In this document: one piece after another, positions 18,541-27,046 of the stretch
How positions within the stretch are numbered: position 1 is the first letter of the stretch
Layout: each line of letters starts with the position of its first letter
Assembly (NCBI GenBank): GCA_015146655.1
Contig: VKHL01000237.1
Coordinates: 1-30,154 of the forward strand
Source of the DNA: Ochromonas danica
Taxonomy: Eukaryota; Sar; Chrysophyceae; Chromulinales; Chromulinaceae
Direction of reading: 5' to 3'
Length of the DNA stretch: 30,154 bases
The notes under the pieces: model-generated
The model's input: the letters and a program-made list of their open reading frames with translations, nothing else
Database searches by the model: none
Told to the model about the DNA's origin: nothing
Translations under genes and position numbers: made by a program

Positions 18541-19086
18541 TTACGAATTAAAAAATAATTTTTTATTTTGTCGATTATGATCTAAAGTAATACAAACACA
18601 ACCTACTAATGCAATTAAAAGAATAACCCCAGCAACTAAGAAATTAACAATGTGATAATTATATAAAACTTGTCCAAAAATTTCAATGTTTGATAAAGTG
18701 TCCACTAAAAAAAGGGTATCAACATTAGCAGAAGTTGATGTAAAAAAAGTATTGTTTAAATAAAATAAAATAAAAACAAAGAAGATATAAATAGAACTTA
18801 CTAAAAAAAAATAAATAAAAAATTTATATTTATTAAAAAAGTTTTTCTTTACTCTAATGTCTAACATCATAATGATAAATAAAAATAAAACTGCAACAGC
18901 TCCTACGTATACTACAACATAAGTTAAAGCTAAAAACTCAACATTAAAAATAAATAGTATACAAGCTGACAAATAAAAGCACAGAATTAAGAATAGAACT
19001 GATTCTACAGGGTTTAATGAAAAACTCGCAAGTAGAGAACAAACTATTAATAAAACACCAAAAAATAAATGTAAAGTTTCTAACAT
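18541..19086 (-). CDS. nad6: NADH dehydrogenase subunit 6
   Basis: Membrane subunit of complex I. With the start at 19086 (MLETLHLFFG) the protein has 181 residues and about five membrane segments, with the conserved NVEFLALTYVVVYVGAVAVLFLFIIMMLD segment (positions about 52-80; given here in part: LALTYVVVYVGAVAVLFLF) in the third helix. The open frame extends upstream to 19128, but that would run into tRNA-Pro (19104-19176), so the internal start is preferred. It lies between tRNA-Cys and tRNA-Pro. Confidence 0.97.
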   Translation of the reverse strand: MLETLHLFFGVLLIVCSLLASFSLNPVESVLFLILCFYLSACILFIFNVEFLALTYVVVYVGAVAVLFLFIIMMLDIRVKKNFFNKYKFFIYFFLVSSIYIFFVFILFYLNNTFFTSTSANVDTLFLVDTLSNIEIFGQVLYNYHIVNFLVAGVILLIALVGCVCITLDHNRQNKKLFFNS

Positions 19087-19103
19087 AATATGTTTATTCA
19101 AAA

Positions 19104-19176
19104 TCGGAACGATAAGATTCGAACTCATGACTTCCTGTTCCCAAAACAGACGCGCTACCAGCTGCGCTACATTCCG
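19104..19176 (-). tRNA. trnP: tRNA-Pro(tgg)
   Basis: Acceptor CGGAATG/CGTTCCG with one wobble pair, anticodon loop TTTGGGA gives TGG, T loop TTCGAAT. Confidence 0.95.
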
Positions 19177-19186
19177 TAAACAATAT

Positions 19187-19259
19187 TGATGATAGTAGGA
19201 CTCGAACCTACAACCGCCGGATTATGATTCCAAAATTCAACCAATTAAAATATACCATC
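19187..19259 (-). tRNA. tRNA with anticodon CAT (Met or Ile), copy 1
   Basis: Acceptor GATGGTA/TATCATC (one wobble), anticodon arm TTGGA-ATCATAA-TCCGG gives CAT, T loop TTCGAGT. It could be initiator Met, elongator Met or the lysidine-modified Ile tRNA; sequence alone does not settle this. A second CAT tRNA is at 22911-22982. Confidence 0.88.
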
Positions 19260-19309
19260 TTATATACTGTTTAAAAAACATTAAACATGCTCTTTTTCTT
19301 AAAAGTATT

Positions 19310-19382
19310 TGGAGATAACCAGAGTCGAACTGATTACTTCATGCTTGCAAAGCATACACTCTACCAAATGAGTTATACCCCC
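19310..19382 (-). tRNA. trnA: tRNA-Ala(tgc)
   Basis: Acceptor GGGGGTA/TATCTCC with two G-T pairs, anticodon loop TTTGCAA gives TGC, T loop TTCGACT. Confidence 0.93.
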
Positions 19383-19385
19383 TTT

Positions 19386-19456
19386 TACGAACAATGAGAC
19401 TTGAACTCATATAGTCTGCTTGGAAGGCAGAAAATCTACCATTAATTTATATTCGC
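19386..19456 (-). tRNA. trnG: tRNA-Gly(tcc)
   Basis: Acceptor GCGAATA/TGTTCGT with wobble pairs, anticodon arm TCTGC-CTTCCAA-GCAGA gives TCC, T loop TTCAAGT. Three bases from tRNA-Ala. Confidence 0.93.
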
Positions 19457-19480
19457 AAAAAAAAAACAAATAAAAAAAAA

Positions 19481-21154
19481 TTACCTTCTAAGAAAATTTA
19501 CATTCGCAAATCTTGTTGTAGCCATATTCATTAAAAATGTATCTGAACTGGATAAAAATTTAAGATCCTTAACTACAGCTATATTCTGAATATAATCATC
19601 TAGTTCTAAGAAAGGATAAAACATCCTACGAGTTTTAATATCTTCCATAGCACTTTCAAGATCAAAGTCATTGTTTTTGTATAAATCACAAACTAAATCT
19701 CCTTTAAATAAACGAGTTTCATTCTTAGGAGAATGACCATTTATTGAAAATCTCCCATAATTAATTTGTTGATTCACTTCAGCAACTGATCGAGAATAGA
19801 ACATCGTAAATAAACTATATCGTAAACTATAGTAGTTACTAAAAGCTTTTTCCAGCAAAAAGTCCCAGCGATTGTCTACATCTGTTTTTTTTCGATGATG
19901 AGGTTTATTATATACCATACGGAAAGCTCTATCGAGCTTTACTTGTTTTTTATGCCAAATTCTCTTCCTTATAATCTTTTTCGCCCGCAATTTAATTGGA
20001 AAAGAATTTAAACGTTTATATTTTACAGCTCTTTTAAATACTTTACGAAAACTAAAAGGAAATCGATTTCGACGTTTGAAAATATTTCTAGCAGCTTTTC
20101 TCGATATATCCTTTATTTTTTTATTAAATCTTCTATAAAGTTTTTTAGGCTCAATAAAAGCACGATAAAAAAGTTTACGAGTTTTAAAGTCTGGAAGAGG
20201 ACGTTTCATCTTTTTAAAAAAGTAATCATATATTATATCCCTTTCACTTGATTTAAACTTTTTAGTAAAATATATTTTACGATCAAAAGATCGCAATTTT
20301 GCAAATTTTCTATATCGTCTAAAATAACAATACTGAATATAACGTATAGTTGAAAGAGACTTAGCTAATCTAAATCTTTTTTTTGAAGTACGAGGATAAA
20401 AAGTATATTTTTTTGTTGAAAACTTAAAATTTTTACGATTAGCAACTACAATAAAAGTACGTTTAGGCTTATGCTTAAATACAGATACTTTTTTTTTTTT
20501 AGAATTCTTAAAAGTATTAAGAGTTGAATTGTACTTTTTCAATAACCTCTTTAATTTAAATCTATACCCACGAGATAAATAAGGAGATAAAGAAGTATGA
20601 ATACGCCATCGAAAAATAGGATATTCTTTAATAAAGACACTTGCTTTGTATTTAATACCATATTGAGAATTCGGAACTCCTTTATAAAAAAAATATATTG
20701 GCTTTTTTTGACGATAACGCTGCCCCCAATAATCGTGCTCTTGAAAACCAAAAATCATCCTAACTTGTGGCATACGGTAAAACTTACCATAGTATTTACC
20801 AAAGACCTTATAGTATTCGGTAAACTTCATTTTATAAAGTTCTCCTTTACCCTTTAAATATTTTTGTAAAGGAAACGAGCTATATGGTTTTAAATAGTTT
20901 CGGGTACTCCTATATCTTTTACGTCTAAATACTTTTAAAAGTTTTCTGTTCTTTTTAATTTGCCAAGGACGAAAAAAGTTTGGTCTAAGTTTTAACGAAT
21001 AACTGCGCCTACGTCTACTTCCACTGACTTTTTTCCAATGTTCGTTTGGAGCCTTTGGCGCATTCCAACGAGCACTAGTTTTTCGATCAATGTTTAAGTT
21101 TTGAGTATGACCTAAGCCATAATTATTTTTGATTGCAGCATGTCTATTCGCCAT
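19481..21154 (-). CDS. rps4: Ribosomal protein S4, enlarged
   Basis: Small-subunit assembly protein. The 557-residue product is more than twice bacterial S4 length. The S4 RNA-binding domain is near residues 453-487: RSVAEVNQQINYGRFSINGH matches the family pattern of Ser-Arg, Ala, Gln-Leu, Gly and Val-Asn-Gly, followed by KGDLV. The preceding FLLEKAFSNYYSLRYSLF corresponds to the LE-RLD helix, and FYPFLELDDY near the end to the family's terminal segment. The first about 420 residues are a Lys/Arg/Tyr/Phe-rich region without a domain I can name. It starts 2 bases after the orf334 stop. Confidence 0.82.
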   Translation of the reverse strand: MANRHAAIKNNYGLGHTQNLNIDRKTSARWNAPKAPNEHWKKVSGSRRRRSYSLKLRPNFFRPWQIKKNRKLLKVFRRKRYRSTRNYLKPYSSFPLQKYLKGKGELYKMKFTEYYKVFGKYYGKFYRMPQVRMIFGFQEHDYWGQRYRQKKPIYFFYKGVPNSQYGIKYKASVFIKEYPIFRWRIHTSLSPYLSRGYRFKLKRLLKKYNSTLNTFKNSKKKKVSVFKHKPKRTFIVVANRKNFKFSTKKYTFYPRTSKKRFRLAKSLSTIRYIQYCYFRRYRKFAKLRSFDRKIYFTKKFKSSERDIIYDYFFKKMKRPLPDFKTRKLFYRAFIEPKKLYRRFNKKIKDISRKAARNIFKRRNRFPFSFRKVFKRAVKYKRLNSFPIKLRAKKIIRKRIWHKKQVKLDRAFRMVYNKPHHRKKTDVDNRWDFLLEKAFSNYYSLRYSLFTMFYSRSVAEVNQQINYGRFSINGHSPKNETRLFKGDLVCDLYKNNDFDLESAMEDIKTRRMFYPFLELDDYIQNIAVVKDLKFLSSSDTFLMNMATTRFANVNFLRR

Positions 21155-21156
21155 AA

Positions 21157-22161
21157 TTACCCCCTTCTTTCAGAGCCTGAATCATTATTTGGCACTGAAG
21201 TGTTTTTTTTTGTTTTAACACCTTTTGAGCCTTTAGATTGTTTTGGTGCTTCTGATATTTTAGGTACTTTTGGTTCCTTAGATTTTTTAACAGTCTTTGA
21301 CTTTTTCGACCTTTTTACTATATCAGTATCTTCAGGCTGCTCACGAATTTTGGGTACCTTTAGTCCTTTTGAAGGAGTCTTCTTCGAAATCTCAGAATCC
21401 TTTAACGGCTTAGAATCTTTCTTAGGATCCTTCGGCACCTTTGGACCCTTAGGATCCTTTTTTGGGAGCTTTTCTTTACGATCCTTACGATCACTTGAAC
21501 GCTCTTTTGGCTTTTTATCACTACGATCCTTAGGCTGGACACGCTCCTGAGGATTTTTTGAGCCATCCTCTTTTTTTTTCTTCTTAACCGGAGATTTCGG
21601 ATTTGAAGTTTGGTCTTTAACAGAACTAATAACTTGCTCAGGATTGTCAGACACAACCCGATTTTTACTAAGTAGTTTGTCTTCCACAGCAATAGGAAGA
21701 TCTGCAGTCAGCGGATTAACTAAATCCAAGGAAAAATTTTTATTTTCAGTTAACATAATTTTGTTTACACTCTTGAAAGATTTTAAACGCATCTTTCCTG
21801 CGTGTTTAATCACAAGATCTAAATGCTTTAATCTACGATTTATATTTTTTGCTATAGAAGCTTTCACATTTCGCTTCTGATTCTTTAACAAAGAATGAAA
21901 AAATTCTTGTACGGGTTTGTAATAACGACTCCTAACCCATTCATCAACTTTAAATGGAGTACTGCCTTGTGTTTCTTGTCTATATAGAATAGGTTTTATC
22001 CTTATCAATTTAGACCTATAAAACTTTGAAATACGATATTTGCGCGCTACAGCTTTTTTTAAACGCTTAAATTTTGGCCGTTTCAAGTTAAGAATTCTAG
22101 CATTAATGTGCTGAACACTTCTAGTTTTTAAATAGGTTTTATATTTAATAAAATTTTTCAT
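21157..22161 (-). CDS. Unassigned basic orf334 with charged low-complexity tail
   Basis: The 334-residue product has a very basic N-terminal half (residues 1-140, Lys/Arg-rich helices), a short ordinary stretch, and from about residue 186 a 150-residue tail of Lys, Pro, Ser, Asp and Glu in short repeats such as KDPKGPKVPKDPKKD. It ends 2 bases before the rps4 start, so both are probably on one message. The segment RILNLKRPKFKRLKK near residue 22 and the following basic helices look like the N-terminal part of some protist mitochondrial S4 proteins, from memory only. It may therefore be an unrecognised ribosomal protein, or an N-terminal piece of a split S4. Confidence 0.6.
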   Translation of the reverse strand: MKNFIKYKTYLKTRSVQHINARILNLKRPKFKRLKKAVARKYRISKFYRSKLIRIKPILYRQETQGSTPFKVDEWVRSRYYKPVQEFFHSLLKNQKRNVKASIAKNINRRLKHLDLVIKHAGKMRLKSFKSVNKIMLTENKNFSLDLVNPLTADLPIAVEDKLLSKNRVVSDNPEQVISSVKDQTSNPKSPVKKKKKEDGSKNPQERVQPKDRSDKKPKERSSDRKDRKEKLPKKDPKGPKVPKDPKKDSKPLKDSEISKKTPSKGLKVPKIREQPEDTDIVKRSKKSKTVKKSKEPKVPKISEAPKQSKGSKGVKTKKNTSVPNNDSGSERRG

Positions 22162-22193
22162 GCAACTTATTTATAACTACTTCTAAAAGAAAT

Positions 22194-22266
22194 TGCTTTG
22201 AGTTGGAATCGAACCAACCAAGAAATGATTTTCAGTCATTCGTGAAAACCGCTTCACATCCAAAGC
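22194..22266 (-). tRNA. trnF: tRNA-Phe(gaa)
   Basis: Acceptor GCTTTGG pairs with CTCAAAGC region with one mismatch, anticodon loop CTGAAAA gives GAA, T arm TTGG-TTCGATT-CCAA. Confidence 0.95.
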
Positions 22267-22327
22267 TAAAAAAATAATTGACGGTAGGTGTTCTTATATT
22301 TTTACTTTTAAGAAAATTAAAAGAAAA

Positions 22328-22814
<487 letters not shown>

Positions 22815-22885
22815 CAGAAGAAGAAGGACTTGAACCTTCATTGATGAATTTGGAATTCATTATTCTACCATTAAAATATACTTCT
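22815..22885 (-). tRNA. trnW: tRNA-Trp(cca)
   Basis: Anticodon arm ATGAA-TTCCAAA-TTCAT gives CCA; acceptor AGAAGTA/TTCTTCT has one mismatch; discriminator G. The CCA anticodon reads only UGG, consistent with TGA used as stop. Confidence 0.93.
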
Positions 22886-22910
22886 GATTATTACAACAGT
22901 AAAAAACTAT

Positions 22911-22982
22911 AAGATAACGTGCGAATCGAACGCACATACATCGGATCATGAGTCCAAGATTTTACCATTAAACTAGCTATCC
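22911..22982 (-). tRNA. tRNA with anticodon CAT (Met or Ile), copy 2
   Basis: Acceptor GGATAGC/GTTATCT with wobble pairs, anticodon arm TTGGA-CTCATGA-TCCGA gives CAT, T arm GTGCG-TTCGATT-CGCAC. Identity among initiator Met, elongator Met and Ile is not settled. Confidence 0.88.
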
Positions 22983-22984
22983 AA

Positions 22985-23059
22985 AACATTCTTTAGGAAT
23001 CGAACCTAAAACCTGCGGCTTAGAAGGCCAACGCTCTATCCAAGTTGAGCTAAGAATGC
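22985..23059 (-). tRNA. trnR: tRNA-Arg(tct)
   Basis: Acceptor GCATTCT/AGAATGT, anticodon loop CTTCTAA gives TCT, T arm TTAGG-TTCGATT-CCTAA. Two bases from the neighbouring CAT tRNA. Confidence 0.93.
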
Positions 23060-23099
23060 TTTTAACAATTCTAGAAATATCCTAAGAAAAAATGAATGC

Positions 23100-23174
23100 T
23101 GGTTGAGACAGGGATCGAACCTGTGACATTTTCATTAAAAGTGAAACGCTCTTATCCAACTGAGCTACTCAACC
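23100..23174 (-). tRNA. trnK: tRNA-Lys(ttt)
   Basis: Acceptor GGTTGAG with CTCAACC, anticodon loop CTTTTAA gives TTT, T arm CAGG-TTCGATC-CCTG. It is the first gene of the minus-strand block after the divergent strand switch. Confidence 0.95.
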
Positions 23175-23447
23175 TGGGTTTGAACGGCTACACTAGTATA
23201 CAAACTTTCTTGTGAAAACACAGTCAAACCACTACGCCACAAACAGACATAAACGTGCGTCATTGGACCTATAAAAATCAAACATAGTTGCGCCGAAAAC
23301 CAGGTTCAGTAAAAAAGTAAATTCGTAATTATCTATAACTGAAATTAAACTACTCTATATCTAGATTACAGAAAAAGTAACAGTAATACCTCAGAAAATC
23401 TTGTTACACGTAGGATTATTTACTAGTTATTTACTGATACTTTCAAC

Positions 23448-23460
23448 AAGCCGTAGGCTT
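23448..23460. repeat. Small hairpin AAGCC-GTA-GGCTT
   Basis: Five perfect base pairs with a 3-base loop, inside the strand-switch region, 28 bases before the GC palindrome. An ATTTACTGATA word lies on each side of it. Confidence 0.5.
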
Positions 23461-23488
23461 ATCTTCTGTTCATTTACTGATAACTATA

Positions 23489-23504
23489 CCCCCTTTAAAG
23501 GGGG
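23489..23504. promoter_or_regulatory. Perfect 16-bp palindrome CCCCCTTTAAAGGGGG
   Basis: A perfect inverted repeat with G/C runs in AT-rich surroundings, followed at 23505-23533 by another stem with AACAC/GTGTT arms. Because of its place at the divergence point it could be a dimer-binding site, cruciform or origin/promoter element. The function is inferred from position. Confidence 0.45.
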
Positions 23505-23578
23505 AACACCTAGTATCGATCCGAGCCTGTGTTTTTTAATTTAAACTTTTGAAAAATATTAAAAAAAAAACTTTCTAT

Positions 23579-23740
23579 TTAAATTCTTTTTGAATTTCCT
23601 AGCTTTTTAATCTTAGCGGGTATGTAATCAGAACACTTTGGAGAGAACTCGTTAAAATATTGCACAACAATTAGTTTTGTCTTCTATTTATAGTGTTTAG
23701 GCTAAAAACCTTTTATGAAATTACGACTCTCTCTTTTCTA
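23579..23740 (-). pseudogene. Degenerate inverted copy of the right-edge open frame (30048 onward)
   Basis: Read on the minus strand this segment matches the plus strand at 30048-30152. The ends are strongly alike (AGTCGTAATTT...AAAGG and GAGTTCTCTCCAAAG), with identical spacing of 73 bases between the two blocks and a diverged middle. In the matching frame it reads SRNF, KGF and EFSPK as in the other copy, but is interrupted by stop codons and lacks a start, then remains open for about 20 codons after EFSPK. I infer a decayed duplicate of an unassigned gene; the alternative is a shared non-coding element. Confidence 0.5.
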
Positions 23741-24449
23741 TTTTTTTTGTATTTTATTTAACTAAAGTTGACTTTATGTTTGTTTGTCCGTGCTTTTTTG
23801 ATATCTTTAGCATGCTTTTTTTGTGTTTAATAAAAATGTTTTAAAATATAAAAAATATAGTAATGTAAATCAACATCTAAAAAAATCTGTATAACATTTT
23901 TTGGATTTTACTTGTCGTTTAATTATCAGAGGTTTAACTTTTTTTATTTTTTTAAGAATTAGCAGATATTATAAATCATTTTTTGTGTTGAAAGTTCATT
24001 AAGCTGTACAGTATTAGTGTTGGTTGATATATACATCGTATTGTACTTACATTTAAACGAATTATTGGTACAAAATTCAATCTTATTTGAATGGGGCAAT
24101 TGATGTTGTGTTTCTTTTTTTTTGAACTTTTGAGATTTCAGTAGAGGTAGCTCAAAAAACAGTAAGTGACAGATAATAGTTTATAAATTTTTATAAAAGT
24201 ATGATCTGTATAAATTTTTGATGAAGACAAAACTTTTTTGAATTTTAAACATAAAGTATGGAAAGTTTTAAAGGTATTTGTTTGAAAAAATTTAACAACA
24301 TTAAATAATTTTTGAACAAATATCTTTAACTGTATTTAAAAGTTATAGGTTCAATGGACGAATATTTCTACTGCTACCGTTGTCTTGTCAACGATCAATT
24401 CTTATATTAAAGCTAGTACTTGTAGAGTAGTGTTTTTTAATAACAGTTC

Positions 24450-24845
24450 ATGTCTAATTTTCAAAAATTAAATGCATTCTTAAGTACTGATTTTGGCTTT
24501 AAAAAATATTCAAAAATTTATTTTAAAAACAAGGCCGGTTATAATATCAGGCACCCTTTAGTTGTTATCAAGCACAAAGATGTTGAGCATGTTGTTAATT
24601 CATTAACCTCAATCTCTGAAGCTAGAGCAATTGTTTCTGGTGAAACAGGGTCAAAAACTTTAAGATCTGAAGTTAATGACTTTATTAACTATAAAGTATT
24701 AAACACTTCATATCAAGGAGATCGTCATGAAAAAAATCTTCCTGTAAGAGGTCAACGAACTAAGACTAATGGTAGAACAAGTAAAAGTCGATCTCTTTCT
24801 TTATTTTTTTTAGAACGTAATACTGCTGAGGCTACTGAAAAGTAA
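24450..24845 (+). CDS. rps13: Ribosomal protein S13
   Basis: Small-subunit head protein contacting the P-site tRNA and the large subunit. The 131-residue product carries the diagnostic C-terminal motif QGDRHEKNLPVRGQRTKTNGRT (residues about 91-112; core LPVRGQRTKTNGRT), and a middle SISEAR segment; the N-terminal helix-two-turn-helix part is divergent. Length is near normal (about 120). It is the first gene of the plus-strand block after the strand switch and is followed by rps11, the same order as in the bacterial alpha operon. Confidence 0.95.
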   Translation: MSNFQKLNAFLSTDFGFKKYSKIYFKNKAGYNIRHPLVVIKHKDVEHVVNSLTSISEARAIVSGETGSKTLRSEVNDFINYKVLNTSYQGDRHEKNLPVRGQRTKTNGRTSKSRSLSLFFLERNTAEATEK

Positions 24846-24954
24846 AGCTCTATTGTATCTTTTGAAGAAATTAAAGAAATGTTCTTTTTTGTATATACGG
24901 TAATTCTGGTTGAATATACAACTCTAATAAAAAAGGATTTAATAATTTTGTAAT

Positions 24955-25905
24955 ATGAAAAATAAAAAGTGGAAATTAAAATTTTATAAAAAAAAAGAAA
25001 AGCCTACTATAGTCTTTAAAAAAGCTATAAGTCCTTATAAAGCAACTTATGTAAAAAGTTTTAATCTTTTTAATAGAAAAATAATTATTAATAAGTGGCT
25101 TACCTTATGCGCATTAAAGATTAGAGATAGTCTTACTAAGCATAATAAGGCTTTAGCTGTAAATATTAACATTAGGAAAATTAAAGCTCTAAGCAGAAAT
25201 ATTGGTCTAACTTTAAATTTATTATCAAGAAGAAGACTAAATTTAGTTAGGTTTTTTGGGAAAGGTGTTAAGTTTAAAAATAAATCGTTAATACATATAG
25301 TTAATCATAGAAGAAGATTAAATCGTCGAAATGAAAAAAAATTATTTTTAATACAACAAAGTCAATATGTACTTGCGCGGTCTTCGTATCTTGTATTACA
25401 TATTAAAGTTGTTTTTAATAATGTTTTTTGTCATTTAACTGATAATAACGGGAGGACTATTTTTCCAGTAAAAACAGGTCCTTCTTATGGTATTAAGATG
25501 TCAAAAATAAATATTAAATTAAATTTAGAACGCTTTTTATCTGCTTATACTCACGATTTAATAAAGAATATAGCGGGTAAAAGTAAAGGTCCTATTAAAA
25601 ATTTTCTTCTTAATATAACTTCTCCTAAAAAATATCGAAGACGAATTCTATTTTCTTGTAAAAATTTTGTTGTCAAAAAGTTTGTTAAAGCTCAATTAGA
25701 GTCACGATCATTAAAGTCAAAAGTTCTTACTACTAATTTGAGAAACTTTTCATCTGCTAAAAATTTTTTATTAAATGTTGGTAGACAGAGAAGAACTCCA
25801 ATGGCTTATACTAATTTAGTAGATAGTAAACCTTTTAATGGGTGTAGACAAATTGTTTTATTAAGAAAGAAACGAATGAAGTTGTTTTTTTACAAAGTTA
25901 GGTAA
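24955..25905 (+). CDS. rps11: Ribosomal protein S11 with long N-terminal extension
   Basis: Small-subunit platform protein. The S11 core lies at about residues 148-306 of 316: HIKVVFNNVFCHLTDNNGR corresponds to the start of the family domain (NNTIVTITD in bacteria), YGIKMSKI to the following segment, and DSKPFNGCRQIVLLRKKRM to the conserved NGCRPPKKRR end. About 147 Lys/Arg/Asn-rich residues precede the core, against nearly none in bacteria, and there is also extra sequence inside the core (about 205-280). It follows rps13 by 109 bases, keeping the ancestral rps13-rps11 order. Confidence 0.9.
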   Translation: MKNKKWKLKFYKKKEKPTIVFKKAISPYKATYVKSFNLFNRKIIINKWLTLCALKIRDSLTKHNKALAVNINIRKIKALSRNIGLTLNLLSRRRLNLVRFFGKGVKFKNKSLIHIVNHRRRLNRRNEKKLFLIQQSQYVLARSSYLVLHIKVVFNNVFCHLTDNNGRTIFPVKTGPSYGIKMSKINIKLNLERFLSAYTHDLIKNIAGKSKGPIKNFLLNITSPKKYRRRILFSCKNFVVKKFVKAQLESRSLKSKVLTTNLRNFSSAKNFLLNVGRQRRTPMAYTNLVDSKPFNGCRQIVLLRKKRMKLFFYKVR

Positions 25906-25931
25906 CTTTTATTAAACAACAAATGTTTTAA

Positions 25932-26018
25932 GGAATTGTGGCTGAGTGGCTTAAAGCGCTAATTTGCTAAATTAGAGTGTATTTTTTTGCACCGTGGGTT
26001 CGAATCCCACCTTTTCCC
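25932..26018 (+). tRNA. trnS: tRNA-Ser(gct)
   Basis: Type II tRNA with long variable arm; anticodon loop TTGCTAA gives GCT; T arm GTGGG-TTCGAAT-CCCAC; acceptor GGAATTG/CTTTTCC has two mismatches. It ends 6 bases before the nad1 start. Confidence 0.9.
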
Positions 26019-26024
26019 GTTATT

Positions 26025-27029
26025 ATGTCTCAATTTACAATAAGTTCATTTTTAAATGTTTTGTTTACAATAATCAAGATACTTGTTATTCTTGTGCCGC
26101 TTTTATTGAGTATAGCATACTTTACTTTGGCAGAAAGAAAAGTACTTGGAACCATTCAAAGACGAATGGGGCCTAATGTTATTGGGGTTTACGGGCTATT
26201 ACAACCATTATCTGATGGATTTAAGCTTTTTATGAAAGAGGCTTTAATTCCTAGTAATGCTAATAAAATTATATTTATTATATCTCCTATTATTACTTTT
26301 ACCGTAAGTTTAATAGGTTGGTGTGTTATCCCTTTTGATAAGTATTCTTCTTTAGTAGAATTAAATGTTGCGTCTATTTATTTAGTTGCTGTTTCTTCTT
26401 TAGGTTTTTATGGAATTGCTATGTCAGGATGGTCGAGTAACTCTAAATATCCTTTTTTAGGGTCACTTCGTTCTACTGCTCAAATGGTATCTTATGAAGT
26501 TTCTATCGGTTTTATTATTGTTACTATTGTAACTTGTGCTGGTAGTTTTGACTTACAGGAAATTGTTAATTCTCAGATTAACGTTTGGTATTTTATCCCA
26601 TTTTTTCCTTTGTTTTTGATGTTTTTTACTTCTGCTTTAGCAGAAACTAATAGACATCCTTTTGATTTACCAGAAGCTGAAGCCGAGTTAGTTTCGGGGT
26701 ATAATGTTGAGTATTCTGCTATGACTTTTGCTCTTTTCTCTTTAGGTGAATATTCTAATATGTTAATGATGAGTGCTATTAATACTATTTTCTTTTTTGG
26801 AGGATGGTTACCGCCTTTAGCTATTTTAGATTTTTTACCTGGTTCTTTTTGGTTTGCTCTTAAAATTTCTTTTTTTGTTATTTTATTTGCTTGGATGCGA
26901 GCTATTTTACCCAGATATAGGTATGATCAACTTATGGATTTAGGGTGGAAAATTTTTTTACCACTATCTATTGCTTATTTAGTTTTTACATACAATGTTT
27001 TATGTTCATTTGACTACTTAGGTAGATAA
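26025..27029 (+). CDS. nad1: NADH dehydrogenase subunit 1
   Basis: Membrane subunit of complex I that forms part of the quinone chamber. With the start at 26025 ([10 protein letters not shown]) it has 334 residues. Landmarks are the [19 protein letters not shown] loop near residues 40-58, [20 protein letters not shown], and the [20 protein letters not shown] quinone-site loop near residues 200-220. The open frame extends to 25977, but that would overlap tRNA-Ser(gct), so the internal ATG is chosen. It has no intron and is followed 17 bases later by orf246. Confidence 0.98.
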   Translation: MSQFTISSFLNVLFTIIKILVILVPLLLSIAYFTLAERKVLGTIQRRMGPNVIGVYGLLQPLSDGFKLFMKEALIPSNANKIIFIISPIITFTVSLIGWCVIPFDKYSSLVELNVASIYLVAVSSLGFYGIAMSGWSSNSKYPFLGSLRSTAQMVSYEVSIGFIIVTIVTCAGSFDLQEIVNSQINVWYFIPFFPLFLMFFTSALAETNRHPFDLPEAEAELVSGYNVEYSAMTFALFSLGEYSNMLMMSAINTIFFFGGWLPPLAILDFLPGSFWFALKISFFVILFAWMRAILPRYRYDQLMDLGWKIFLPLSIAYLVFTYNVLCSFDYLGR

Positions 27030-27046
27030 AATATATTTTATAGTGA

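Larger units (their letters stand above)
23175..24449. other. Divergent strand-switch region, candidate control region
   Basis: About 1.27 kb without a supportable functional gene between the first minus-strand gene (tRNA-Lys) and the first plus-strand gene (rps13). It contains small hairpins at 23448-23460 and 23489-23533, repeated ATTTACTGATA words near 23430 and 23472, and a degenerate copy of the sequence at the right end of the window (23579-23740). It is the longest non-coding stretch here and lies at the divergence point, so promoters for both arms, and possibly a replication origin, are expected here; that is inference. Confidence 0.6.

Noticed and set aside
21140-21550. Phe/Ser/Gly-rich open frame opposite orf334
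   Set aside because: It mirrors the charged repeat of orf334 and has no independent support.
23178-23250. tRNA-like segment on the minus strand after tRNA-Lys
   Set aside because: It has a D-arm-like GTAGTGG and a T-arm-like GTTCAAA, but no consistent acceptor stem or anticodon arm with T at position 33 could be built.
24345-24420. Possible tRNA-Thr(tgt) from a CGTTG...CAACG hairpin and a GGTTCAA word
   Set aside because: The T-loop-like word lies on the wrong side of the hairpin and no acceptor pairing exists.
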